Shown here: in pieces, positions 43,996 to 51,579 of the stretch
How positions within the stretch are numbered: the first letter of the stretch is position 1
How the letters are laid out: every line of letters begins with the position of its first letter
Source: Capnocytophaga periodontitidis
GTDB lineage: Bacteria > Bacteroidota > Bacteroidia > Flavobacteriales > Flavobacteriaceae
Direction of reading: 5' to 3'
Assembly: GCF_016126015.1 (NCBI RefSeq)
Contig: NZ_JAEFDB010000011.1
Coordinates: 1-64,000 of the forward strand
DNA: 64,000 nt
Notes under the pieces: generated by a model
Database searches by the model: none
Told to the model about the DNA's origin: nothing
Seen by the model: the letters and a program-made list of their open reading frames with translations, nothing else
Position numbers and translations under genes: made by a program

Positions 43996-46323
43996 ATGCC
44001 AGACAAAATAGCAATTACATTCGATGAAAAAAATAAGCCAACAACCAAAGGAGGAACTTTTTACGTTACCATAAATGGCGAAAAAACTTCTAAAAGATAT
44101 AGATGGTGTATCTATAAGAAGGGAAATGGTAATCCTTTTATTAATGAGATAAGAGAAGATAAAAAACCATTGGAACCAATGAAATTTGGATCTTTTGGAA
44201 AAGACGGAGGTACATTTATTATTAAAATATATGATGCTGAAAAAGTAAAAGGAAAAGAAAATTTTGAGCTAAGTAATTTCTCAGAAGAGGCTTCTCTTGA
44301 AATAGAGATTAAAAAAGAAGAAGAAAAGGTAACAACAAGGCATAATATCGAACCTAAAATTTTAGAAGTACACCTTATGAAAGAGGGTGAAGGTAGTATA
44401 ACAAAAGTAAGTTATCAAGACACTTTGATTGCTTTTGCAAAAACACAAGGATTACAGGGGAAAAAGATACATTTTCATCTATGGGAAAATGATAAACAAG
44501 AAAATGATTCAAAACATAGTTATTCAACTAAAGAATTTTCGGCTGAAGTTGAAGCTGATAACATAGCAAGGTTAAGAATCCCCTTAATAACCCATCAGAA
44601 AACATTACAATATCTTGCAAATCGTTATTTACCACAAGGAGCAAATGGTGAAGGTACAGAACACGAGTTTTGTGTAACTGCAAGTTTTGGAATTTTAGAA
44701 AAACATAGTAATGAGGTTCAGGTAAAAAGAGAAATACAAAAGGCTTATTTTGTTGATAAGGATAAAAATAAAATCACTAAAATAGAAGTTGGAGATGTCA
44801 TTCAAGTATGTATAGAGTCTACAGGTATGATAGGAGCTGCCGTCAAGTATACTATTTGGGAGAAAGATGGTAAAACAAAAAAGGAAAGAATGGAAGAAGA
44901 CGATCCTGTATATCAAAGTGGTCTTTTCTATTTATGGGAAGATCAATATTATTGTAATAAAATAACAGTTGATAAAGAATTTTTTGAACGAGGTAAGTAT
45001 TTATGGGAAGGAGATTCTGAAAGTCAGAACTACTCCATAGAGGTACATACTTTTAGAGATAGCAAGAAAAGTAAACCTTTTGAACTTGTATATGAAGATG
45101 TAGAAGTCAAATATGGTAAAAGCCCTGTAAAAGTAAAGGTTGGAGAAAAGAATAAGGAAGAAGAAAAGAAGGTTGAAGCTGATAAAGAGTTCTTACCTTT
45201 GTTACAGCTAAAAAAGATTAATAAAGTTGTAAATGATAAAGACAAACAAGTTATAAATCTATATGAAAACCAATCAAAGAAAATAAGCATTTGTGTTGAT
45301 AAAGATAAAAAGACAGAGTTTGAACAGAAAAAGATTTGGGAAACAAGACAATATAAAGAGATGACCATATTTCTTGAAATTGATAAAGTAGGAACTATTG
45401 AAAATGGCTATATTTTCCCTATGCTTAATACTTTGAGCGATGGAGAGAAAAAAGCAGCAAACGAATTACAGAAAAACTTTGAGGAAAAACTCCAATCAAA
45501 AGTAGAATTTAAAAATGCTGAAGCTATTAAAGTGTCAAAAGATAGTAAAAAAGAGCTAAAAATTAAATTTAAAGGAGAAATGCCTAAAGAAGATATTTAT
45601 TTAGATATCTTTAGTTCAAAGAATAGCTCTCTGAATTCAGGAAATCTATTTCATCGTATGAAAATCACACTTCTTCAAATGGATACAAATACTATTTATA
45701 TAACAAGAAGATGGGAAGAAAGAGTTGAAGATATTGATAACATATATAACAATGATGAGGGATATTTCAATCCTTATAGTGCTACTTTTGGAACATTCAC
45801 TTTTGATGATTTAGAAGGATACATTTGTGAACCTTATAGAGATGACGAAACAAGAAGGGAATTGGACAAGCGTATACCTGAAGGAGACTACAATGCTATC
45901 TGGCATTCATCAGTAAAAAAGTTTCCAAAAACTAAATATGTATCTAAAAAATTTCCTGAGTTAGAGAATGGTTTTCCTAATTTATATAATAATAAAGTTC
46001 CTTCTGATCGTGGTATATTAATTCATGCTGGAAATATTGGAAAAGATTCAGAAGGTTGTATACTTCCTGATATAGGAATAAAAAAAAATGAAAATGGAAA
46101 AATAATTAGAACTACTTCTTATATAAGTAGTATTAATACTTTCTATAAGATAATAGAAAATATTAAAGAAAAAGGAGGTTTAGAAAATATTAAAATTAAA
46201 ATAACTAATGAAATCGAAGATGAATACAACATTAAACAACAAATTAAGAAAGAAGATGGAGAAAAAGAAAGAGATAAAGAAGAAAAAAGAAAGAAGAAAG
46301 AAGAAAAAAGAAAGAAGAAATAA
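43996..46323 (+). CDS. Scaffold-type T6SS effector candidate with DUF5675-like C-terminus
   Basis: A 775 aa protein without a signal peptide. Residues ~1-560 are homologous to the scaffold of the protein at 28283 (KILEVHLMKEGEG, KIHFHLWENDKQ, KAYFVDKDKNK, IEVGDVIQVCIES, YGKSPVKV). The C-terminal part contains RGILIHAGNIGKDSEGCILPD, with His677 and Cys688, the signature of DUF5675, an L,D-transpeptidase-like fold. The last ~40 residues are Lys/Glu repeats from a purine-only tract in which the next gene also begins. The target is probably peptidoglycan. Its membrane/lipoprotein neighbours are probable immunity proteins. Confidence 0.7.
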   Translation: MPDKIAITFDEKNKPTTKGGTFYVTINGEKTSKRYRWCIYKKGNGNPFINEIREDKKPLEPMKFGSFGKDGGTFIIKIYDAEKVKGKENFELSNFSEEASLEIEIKKEEEKVTTRHNIEPKILEVHLMKEGEGSITKVSYQDTLIAFAKTQGLQGKKIHFHLWENDKQENDSKHSYSTKEFSAEVEADNIARLRIPLITHQKTLQYLANRYLPQGANGEGTEHEFCVTASFGILEKHSNEVQVKREIQKAYFVDKDKNKITKIEVGDVIQVCIESTGMIGAAVKYTIWEKDGKTKKERMEEDDPVYQSGLFYLWEDQYYCNKITVDKEFFERGKYLWEGDSESQNYSIEVHTFRDSKKSKPFELVYEDVEVKYGKSPVKVKVGEKNKEEEKKVEADKEFLPLLQLKKINKVVNDKDKQVINLYENQSKKISICVDKDKKTEFEQKKIWETRQYKEMTIFLEIDKVGTIENGYIFPMLNTLSDGEKKAANELQKNFEEKLQSKVEFKNAEAIKVSKDSKKELKIKFKGEMPKEDIYLDIFSSKNSSLNSGNLFHRMKITLLQMDTNTIYITRRWEERVEDIDNIYNNDEGYFNPYSATFGTFTFDDLEGYICEPYRDDETRRELDKRIPEGDYNAIWHSSVKKFPKTKYVSKKFPELENGFPNLYNNKVPSDRGILIHAGNIGKDSEGCILPDIGIKKNENGKIIRTTSYISSINTFYKIIENIKEKGGLENIKIKITNEIEDEYNIKQQIKKEDGEKERDKEEKRKKKEEKRKKK

Positions 46324-47059
46324 AATTGCTATTATTAGCTTATTAATCTTTTTATGTTTCACAATATCTAATGCACAAGAACATTGTGATTTTGACAGTT
46401 TTATTAAGGAAGAGATGGGCTATACAAATGGCGTTTTTAATAGCAAAGGAAGACTTAATTTAGGGAACATTAATATAAGTTCAATGCTCTCTAAACCATC
46501 TTTTCCTTATGGGGTTATTCCTTATATTGGGTTTATTGATATAAAGATTAAAAGAAGATTAGAGATTAATTTTCTAAAAATAGAAAAATCAACAACAAAT
46601 GATAGTCTTTATATAGCAAAAGGGAAAACAAAAGTTGGTAAAAATGTAAGATTGTTTGAAGGAGATATAAAAATCAAACATGTATATTTTTTTGCAGAGC
46701 ATTCTAGAGGAGCAGACGATGATATGGTGGGGAAAATAAAATCACAAGGAATTATTATTGCTGATTATTATTTTAGAGAAGATAAGAAATTATCAGCTAC
46801 TGGTGTTTTTGAAGGAAAGGTTTTATTAAGATGGTATGTTAATAATAAAGGAGTGTTTTTATATGATGATATTGATGAATATTCAGATGACTATAGAAAT
46901 AACCAATTTGTAGGGACTTGGACAAGTTATAAGACAGGTGTAAAAAAAGTAGCTAATTGGGGCGTTTGTCGTATCCCTTGCTCAGGAGACTTAGATTGGG
47001 GTGCAGCTGAATTTTCTCCTGCTCCTGAATATAGAAAATATGGTTGGGAAGACTATTAA
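46208..47059 (+). CDS. Exported probable immunity protein, copy 1 (altered N-terminus)
   Basis: Its mature ~240 residues are nearly identical to the lipoprotein at 47259-48152, starting at SNAQEHCDF. The upstream part differs: the frame overlaps the effector's 3' end and gives a Lys/Arg-rich stretch followed by IAIISLLIFLCFTISNAQ, a signal-peptide-like segment without a lipobox. In-frame ATGs at 46208, 46220 and 46256 are all in the overlap; which is used cannot be told. Cleavage after NAQ would make it a soluble periplasmic form. Immunity to the effector upstream is inferred from position. Confidence 0.6.
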   Translation: MKSKMNTTLNNKLRKKMEKKKEIKKKKERRKKKKERRNKIAIISLLIFLCFTISNAQEHCDFDSFIKEEMGYTNGVFNSKGRLNLGNINISSMLSKPSFPYGVIPYIGFIDIKIKRRLEINFLKIEKSTTNDSLYIAKGKTKVGKNVRLFEGDIKIKHVYFFAEHSRGADDDMVGKIKSQGIIIADYYFREDKKLSATGVFEGKVLLRWYVNNKGVFLYDDIDEYSDDYRNNQFVGTWTSYKTGVKKVANWGVCRIPCSGDLDWGAAEFSPAPEYRKYGWEDY

Positions 47060-47112
47060 CCTTAAATAAAAAACCCTTACCTTCGCAAAACAAAATAAAA
47101 CAAGATAGAACA

Positions 47113-47219
47113 ATGAACAACCTACTCACCCATTATCCTGTAAATTGGATAGACGGAATGAAGCTAAGCAGCAGCCATTTTATTGCTGTGCGACAGCGTT
47201 AGAGATGCCATAGCCCTAA
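47113..47219 (+). pseudogene. tssK: Fragment of tssK 5' end
   Basis: These bases repeat the first ~120 bases of tssK (MNNLLTHYPVNWIDGMKLSS...) with a 17-base deletion after the GCTGTGC at ~47190 and then stop matching. It is the scar of a tandem duplication that copied the immunity gene and the tssK start. The relic promoter upstream (47078-47085) has TACCTTCG instead of TACCTTTG. Confidence 0.85.
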
Positions 47220-47258
47220 TAAGACGAAATATAAGAAAAATAACAAACAAAAAAACAA

Positions 47259-47294
47259 ATGAAAAAACAAATGAAAAAACAAATGAAAAAACAA
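47259..47294 (+). repeat. 12 bp tandem repeat at lipoprotein start
   Basis: ATGAAAAAACAA occurs three times in a row, each an in-frame ATG. Slippage would change the number of start codons without changing frame. Confidence 0.7.
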
Positions 47295-48152
47295 TATATG
47301 AAATTATTACTTATTAGTTTATTTTTAATAGGGACAGTGAGTTCTTGTGAAAATGTTGTTAATAATAACACTGAAAAAGATCCACAAAATGAATTATTAA
47401 GTATCGAAGATACCATATCTGATACCATATCTGATACCAAATCTGATACCATATCTAATGCACAAGAACATTGTGATTTTGAAGATTTTATTAAGGAAGA
47501 GATGGGCTATACAAATGGCGGTTTTAATAGCAAAGGAAGACTTGATTTAGGGAACATTGATATAAGTTCAATGCTCTCTAAACCATCTTTTCCTTATGGG
47601 GTTATTCCTTATATTGGGTTTATTGATATAAAGATTAAAAGAAGATTAGAGATTAATTTTCTAAAAATAGAAAAATCAACAACAAATGATAGTCTTTATA
47701 TAGCAAAAGGGAAAACAAAAGTTGGTAAAAATGTAAGATTGTTTGAAGGAGATATAAAAATCAAACATGTATATTTTTTTGCAGAGCATTCTAGAGGTTT
47801 AGAGGATGATATGGTGGGGAAAATAAAATCACAAGGAATTATTATTGCTGATTATTATTTTAGAGAAGATAAAAAATTATCAGCTACGGGTATCTTTGAA
47901 GGAAAGGTTTTATTAAGATGGTATATTAACAATAAAGGAGTGTTTTTATTTGATGATATTGAAGAATATTCAGATGACTATAGAAATAACCAATTTGTAG
48001 GGACTTGGACAAGTTATAAGACAGGTGTAAAAAAAGTAGCTAATTGGGGCATTTGTCGCATCCCTTGCTCAGGAGACTTAGATTGGGGTGCAGCTGAATT
48101 TTCTCCTGCTCCTGAATATAAAAAATATGGCTGGGAAGACTATAAACCTTAA
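47259..48152 (+). CDS. Lipoprotein, probable immunity protein, copy 2
   Basis: A 297 aa lipoprotein with a lipobox (GTVSSCEN). The start is ambiguous: three ATGAAAAAACAA repeats at 47259-47294 encode MKKQ units, and a fourth ATG begins MKLLLISLFL, so several starts are possible. A linker of four DTIS-type repeats leads to the conserved domain (EHCDF...WGAAEFSPAPEY). The domain is nearly identical to copy 1 but the variation (for example SRGLED versus SRGADD) is scattered. It should neutralise the DUF5675-tailed effector in the periplasm. Confidence 0.65.
   Translation: MKKQMKKQMKKQYMKLLLISLFLIGTVSSCENVVNNNTEKDPQNELLSIEDTISDTISDTKSDTISNAQEHCDFEDFIKEEMGYTNGGFNSKGRLDLGNIDISSMLSKPSFPYGVIPYIGFIDIKIKRRLEINFLKIEKSTTNDSLYIAKGKTKVGKNVRLFEGDIKIKHVYFFAEHSRGLEDDMVGKIKSQGIIIADYYFREDKKLSATGIFEGKVLLRWYINNKGVFLFDDIEEYSDDYRNNQFVGTWTSYKTGVKKVANWGICRIPCSGDLDWGAAEFSPAPEYKKYGWEDYKP
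47409..47456 (+). repeat. 12 bp tandem repeat in lipoprotein linker
   Basis: GATACCATATCT is repeated four times (one unit has one change), encoding a DTIS-type linker. The length may vary between strains. Confidence 0.8.
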
Positions 48153-48164
48153 ATAAAAAACCCT

Positions 48165-48172
48165 TACCTTTG
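48165..48172 (+). promoter_or_regulatory. -7 element upstream of tssK
   Basis: TACCTTTG is a perfect TAnnTTTG element 25 bp before tssK. It gives tssK and the following genes an internal promoter downstream of the immunity genes. Confidence 0.55.
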
Positions 48173-48197
48173 CAAAACAAATAAACAAGATAGAACA

Positions 48198-49337
48198 ATG
48201 AACAATCTACTCACCCATTATCCTGTAAATTGGATAGACGGAATGAAGCTAAGCAGCAGCCATTTTATTGCTGTGCAGGATTTTGTTACCGATAGCGTTA
48301 GAGATGCCATAGCCCTGCAAACCACAGACCTTAACTATGGCTTACAGCCTATGGCTGGTGATTCGGTAAAGATGCACGTGCTGTTGGATCACTACAATCA
48401 GCTGCAACTAACCCTTGAAGAGTGCCACGCCGTTACTCCTAATGGGATACGCATACAGATTAGTGCCTCACAAGAAGGACAGACCTTAACGCTGAGCAAG
48501 GATATGACAGAAATGAAGGGTAATGCCTCCTTCTCTGTGTTTATCACCGCTGAATTGTTTAAACCAACCCCTTACGGAGAGGCAGCAGCACAAGAATACC
48601 CACCGCGTATTCCTTTTTTGCGCCCTACCTACTCCCTTTACCTCTATACAGATGAAGAATTAAAGAATAAGGATTTTGGCGATGAGTACCTTATGATTGG
48701 AAAGGTAATTGTAGAAAACGGACAGGTGCGCTTGGATGACACCTATATTCCACCTTGTAGCTGCGTGATAGCACACCCTTCCTTACAAAACCTCTACCAT
48801 CGCATTCGTAGCTTTTATGCTAAGATGGAGAACTATGCCATACAAATCTCACAGAAAATCCATATCAAAAAGCAAAATAATGAGCTATCAGCAATGATAG
48901 ACAAGATAGATGAGCGTATGTTGGTGTTTTTAGGGCAGGAAATCAACCGCTTTGAACTACTGTCGCCTTATAACCCACCTTGTGAATTGCTGCTTTCGGT
49001 AACAGCCTTTGCACGTATTGTGAAGAACTTTACAGATGCCCATTCAGGAGCAGGCAAAGAGGAACTACTGAACTATTTTTCTGAGTGGTGCAACCTTACC
49101 CAAGGTGCTTTTGAGCAGGTATTCAATACCCTTATCAATACCCACTACAACCACAACCATATCCGCAAGCATATCAAAGTAACAGAAGAGTTTATGGACT
49201 TGATAGAAGACTTGTACAACAACCTAAGCCGCTTGGATTATATAGGTAAAAAGCCCGATGGCGGTATATTTGTGGCTGAAACAACCAATGAAAATCAAGA
49301 TATAGTAAGGCGTACCCGCAGCCTCTTGGTAGATTAA
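48198..49337 (+). CDS. tssK: T6SS baseplate subunit TssK
   Basis: A 379 aa baseplate protein that links the tail to the membrane complex. The N-terminus VNWIDGMKLSSSHFIAVQDF is the Bacteroidota form of the V.W.EGM...P.HFQ TssK signature. The rest follows the family: a beta shoulder domain (~20-180) and helical C-terminal domains. An internal promoter lies upstream. A truncated copy of its 5' end is at 47113. Confidence 0.85.
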   Translation: MNNLLTHYPVNWIDGMKLSSSHFIAVQDFVTDSVRDAIALQTTDLNYGLQPMAGDSVKMHVLLDHYNQLQLTLEECHAVTPNGIRIQISASQEGQTLTLSKDMTEMKGNASFSVFITAELFKPTPYGEAAAQEYPPRIPFLRPTYSLYLYTDEELKNKDFGDEYLMIGKVIVENGQVRLDDTYIPPCSCVIAHPSLQNLYHRIRSFYAKMENYAIQISQKIHIKKQNNELSAMIDKIDERMLVFLGQEINRFELLSPYNPPCELLLSVTAFARIVKNFTDAHSGAGKEELLNYFSEWCNLTQGAFEQVFNTLINTHYNHNHIRKHIKVTEEFMDLIEDLYNNLSRLDYIGKKPDGGIFVAETTNENQDIVRRTRSLLVD

Positions 49338-49366
49338 TTTGTTAAACAATTAAAGTTATAAATACT

Positions 49367-49885
49367 ATGGAAATAGTCAATAAAGAACAGCGCACAAAAG
49401 CCTATTGGTTTTTCGTCCTCTTTTTTGCTATCACAGTTACTATTGTGGTGATAGCGATGTTTGCCAATGTGCATTTCCCTTTTGAGGAAAACAAATTGCT
49501 TAAGGAGAAGAATGCTAAGTTAGAAAAGGATATCGCCATACAAAACCATTTTGCTGCTGATTTAGAGAAGGTAAAAGTCGCGATGGACTCCATTGGGGTA
49601 TCCAATCTTAAAGACGATTTTTTCAATGAGAAATTAGCTTTTTCTATTTTGACAGATATGTATAAGCCTTTCTTGAAGAGTGATACACTGACCAATAAGA
49701 ATATGTACAACAACACCATTCTTATTTGTAAGCAGTATATTGATGCTAAAAAGCACATCAAAAAACTTACTGCTGATAGGGTTTTGTTGGATAGCCTAAA
49801 CGACATCAATCAGATCCTACAAGAGGAATACGATAAGATGAAAGTAGACTTAGAGGTTTGTAAGCAACTATATCAAAATCAGTAA
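49367..49885 (+). CDS. tssO: T6SS transmembrane protein TssO
   Basis: A 172 aa protein with one N-terminal helix (AYWFFVLFFAITVTIVVIAMF) followed by a periplasmic coiled coil (NKLLKEKNAKLEKDIAIQN and a C-terminal KKLTADRVLLDSLNDINQIL). This matches the single-pass coiled-coil TssO of the Bacteroidota T6SS membrane complex. It lies between tssK and an exported protein. Confidence 0.75.
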   Translation: MEIVNKEQRTKAYWFFVLFFAITVTIVVIAMFANVHFPFEENKLLKEKNAKLEKDIAIQNHFAADLEKVKVAMDSIGVSNLKDDFFNEKLAFSILTDMYKPFLKSDTLTNKNMYNNTILICKQYIDAKKHIKKLTADRVLLDSLNDINQILQEEYDKMKVDLEVCKQLYQNQ

Positions 49886-49893
49886 GTAAGCCA

Positions 49894-50427
49894 ATGCCAC
49901 AGAGAACGTATATCGCTATAGCTTTTGCACTTTTAAGTTGGCTTACCACAAAAGCACAGTCCTTACCTTTGCCACAACCCAAGGTAATTGAACAGTGCGA
50001 TGTCAGTCAACCTAAAACCAAATTAAACGGCTTGCCGTATGTAAATGTGCCTCCTATGTACCTGAGAGTGGACAATGAGGAGTACACTTATGCCGCTTTG
50101 CAATTAGGGAAGAGGAAGAATAGTATCTTCCTATTTTTGAATATACTTGCCCCTTCCACTTGTCTGAAAAAGGAAAAGATTGTAGATGTCTATTTTGAGT
50201 CAGGAGAGATGATAAGCCTTAAGAATCAATACCCTCTCAATTGTGATGGTTATTTTGTAAGGCAACTAAGTCGCTCAGAGCTTAAAAAGATGCGTAATGA
50301 TAAGATTACAAAGATTTTGGTGTATTCATTCCAAAAAGTGTATGAGTTTTATCTGGGAGAAGGTGGAGATAAAGAACTCAAAGAACACCTAAAATGCCTT
50401 TATTACTATCGTTTAACCACTAATTAA
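49894..50427 (+). CDS. Exported T6SS-cluster protein of unknown function
   Basis: A 177 aa protein with a Sec signal (IAIAFALLSWLTTKAQ) and no lipobox, so it is periplasmic. The mature part is beta-strand rich with four Cys, at QCDVS, TCLKK, NCDGY and KCLYY, which may form disulphides. It follows tssO by 9 bp within the core cluster, so it probably belongs to the envelope part of the machine. I cannot assign a Tss letter with confidence. Confidence 0.55.
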   Translation: MPQRTYIAIAFALLSWLTTKAQSLPLPQPKVIEQCDVSQPKTKLNGLPYVNVPPMYLRVDNEEYTYAALQLGKRKNSIFLFLNILAPSTCLKKEKIVDVYFESGEMISLKNQYPLNCDGYFVRQLSRSELKKMRNDKITKILVYSFQKVYEFYLGEGGDKELKEHLKCLYYYRLTTN

Positions 50428-50435
50428 AAGCAGTT

Positions 50436-51134
50436 ATGTCCTTTATGGAACTTGACCTAAATATCCGAATGAGTGAAAACCCGCTGGCATTAAACAAAAA
50501 AGATGCGGGTGAGGATATTGTGGTAGTACGTGAGGAAAGCAGATTTAAACAACATACGATTAATATGCTTATCTCAGATAGGGAGACAGGAAGCGTACAG
50601 CTTAATATAAACGGCACTTTATTGGAAATACCCACCTACAAACTCACTATAACCGATGACAAAACAGAAGAGATAAGGGTATTTCAGGTAACAAGGGATA
50701 TTCCTCACTTTACAGAAGAAAAACAACACAAAAGCCTACTCTCATTTATAGGCATCAAACGTTTTGACACAACTTCCTATTTATATGAGAATATCTGCTT
50801 TGAACCCGACAAAGAGGGTATTACTGAATACACACTAAGCAAATACCGCAAAAAGACCGAAGACAGCCTCTCTTATACTTTTGCTCACAGAGGACAAACT
50901 ATACTTTTGTATGCTGGTAATATTGAAAACTTTCAAAAACCCCAAGATGTGGATTACTTCTTTGTCATCGTAGATGCCCACAATGGACAGAGTTTTATGG
51001 GAGATATACACTACCGTGAGCAACTACTCAAACTCACCCCAAAAGTACAATTGCAACTTATCAAACGCAAACAACTCACCAAAGAGATAGAGTATACCGA
51101 AAAGGGAGAGATAAAAAAGAAAATATATTTATGA
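50436..51134 (+). CDS. T6SS-cluster protein of unknown function
   Basis: A 232 aa protein with no signal or membrane helix, so it is cytoplasmic. It has alternating beta-strands and an N-terminal DLNIRMSENPLALNKKDAGE segment. The frame ends in ATGA overlapping tssE. The location between tssO and tssE/tssF suggests a baseplate-associated part or assembly factor specific to Bacteroidota T6SS. No family was recognised. Confidence 0.55.
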   Translation: MSFMELDLNIRMSENPLALNKKDAGEDIVVVREESRFKQHTINMLISDRETGSVQLNINGTLLEIPTYKLTITDDKTEEIRVFQVTRDIPHFTEEKQHKSLLSFIGIKRFDTTSYLYENICFEPDKEGITEYTLSKYRKKTEDSLSYTFAHRGQTILLYAGNIENFQKPQDVDYFFVIVDAHNGQSFMGDIHYREQLLKLTPKVQLQLIKRKQLTKEIEYTEKGEIKKKIYL

Positions 51135-51565
51135 TAATGAAAGGCACTTACTACAAAACTCCCATAGACTTCAAGGCACTGATAGAGAAACGCGACCTTG
51201 CCAAGACCACCTTAGAGACCTCCATTGACCAGCAACTCTTCCTACTGGCTACCACAGCTTGGGGAGAATGCAAGTTTGATGAAGGCTTTGGCATAGGCTT
51301 TTGGGAGGCAGATTTTGATATGCTTAAAAGTGATGCCAACCTAAAACTCTTGGTAAAAGAGAGCTTGAAAGAAGCTATACAGCGATACGAAAAACGCTTA
51401 TTTGTAGAAGAGGTTGAAGTAGAGGTAACCAATCAAAACCTGAGTACCTTAGAAAAGACCCGTACAAAGAAGAAAGTAATGATCTACGTCAAAGGTTTTA
51501 TAAAAGAGACAAACAACCCTTATGAGTATAGAACACACTTGTTTATAGCACCTTTGTCTTACTAA
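51131..51565 (+). CDS. tssE: T6SS baseplate subunit TssE (gp25-like)
   Basis: A 144 aa gp25-like wedge protein. SIDQQLFLLATTAWGECKFDEGFG matches the typical gp25 pattern of an N-terminal helix followed by a GE motif. A central helix and two C-terminal strands follow. It starts in an ATGA overlap; a second ATG six bases later would also be possible. It forms the baseplate wedge with TssF and TssG. Confidence 0.8.
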   Translation: MIMKGTYYKTPIDFKALIEKRDLAKTTLETSIDQQLFLLATTAWGECKFDEGFGIGFWEADFDMLKSDANLKLLVKESLKEAIQRYEKRLFVEEVEVEVTNQNLSTLEKTRTKKKVMIYVKGFIKETNNPYEYRTHLFIAPLSY

Positions 51566-51579
51566 CAAATACAAAAAAG

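Noticed and set aside
47259-47456. CRISPR-like array
   Set aside because: The repeats are 12 bp, coding and have no spacers; no cas genes are nearby.
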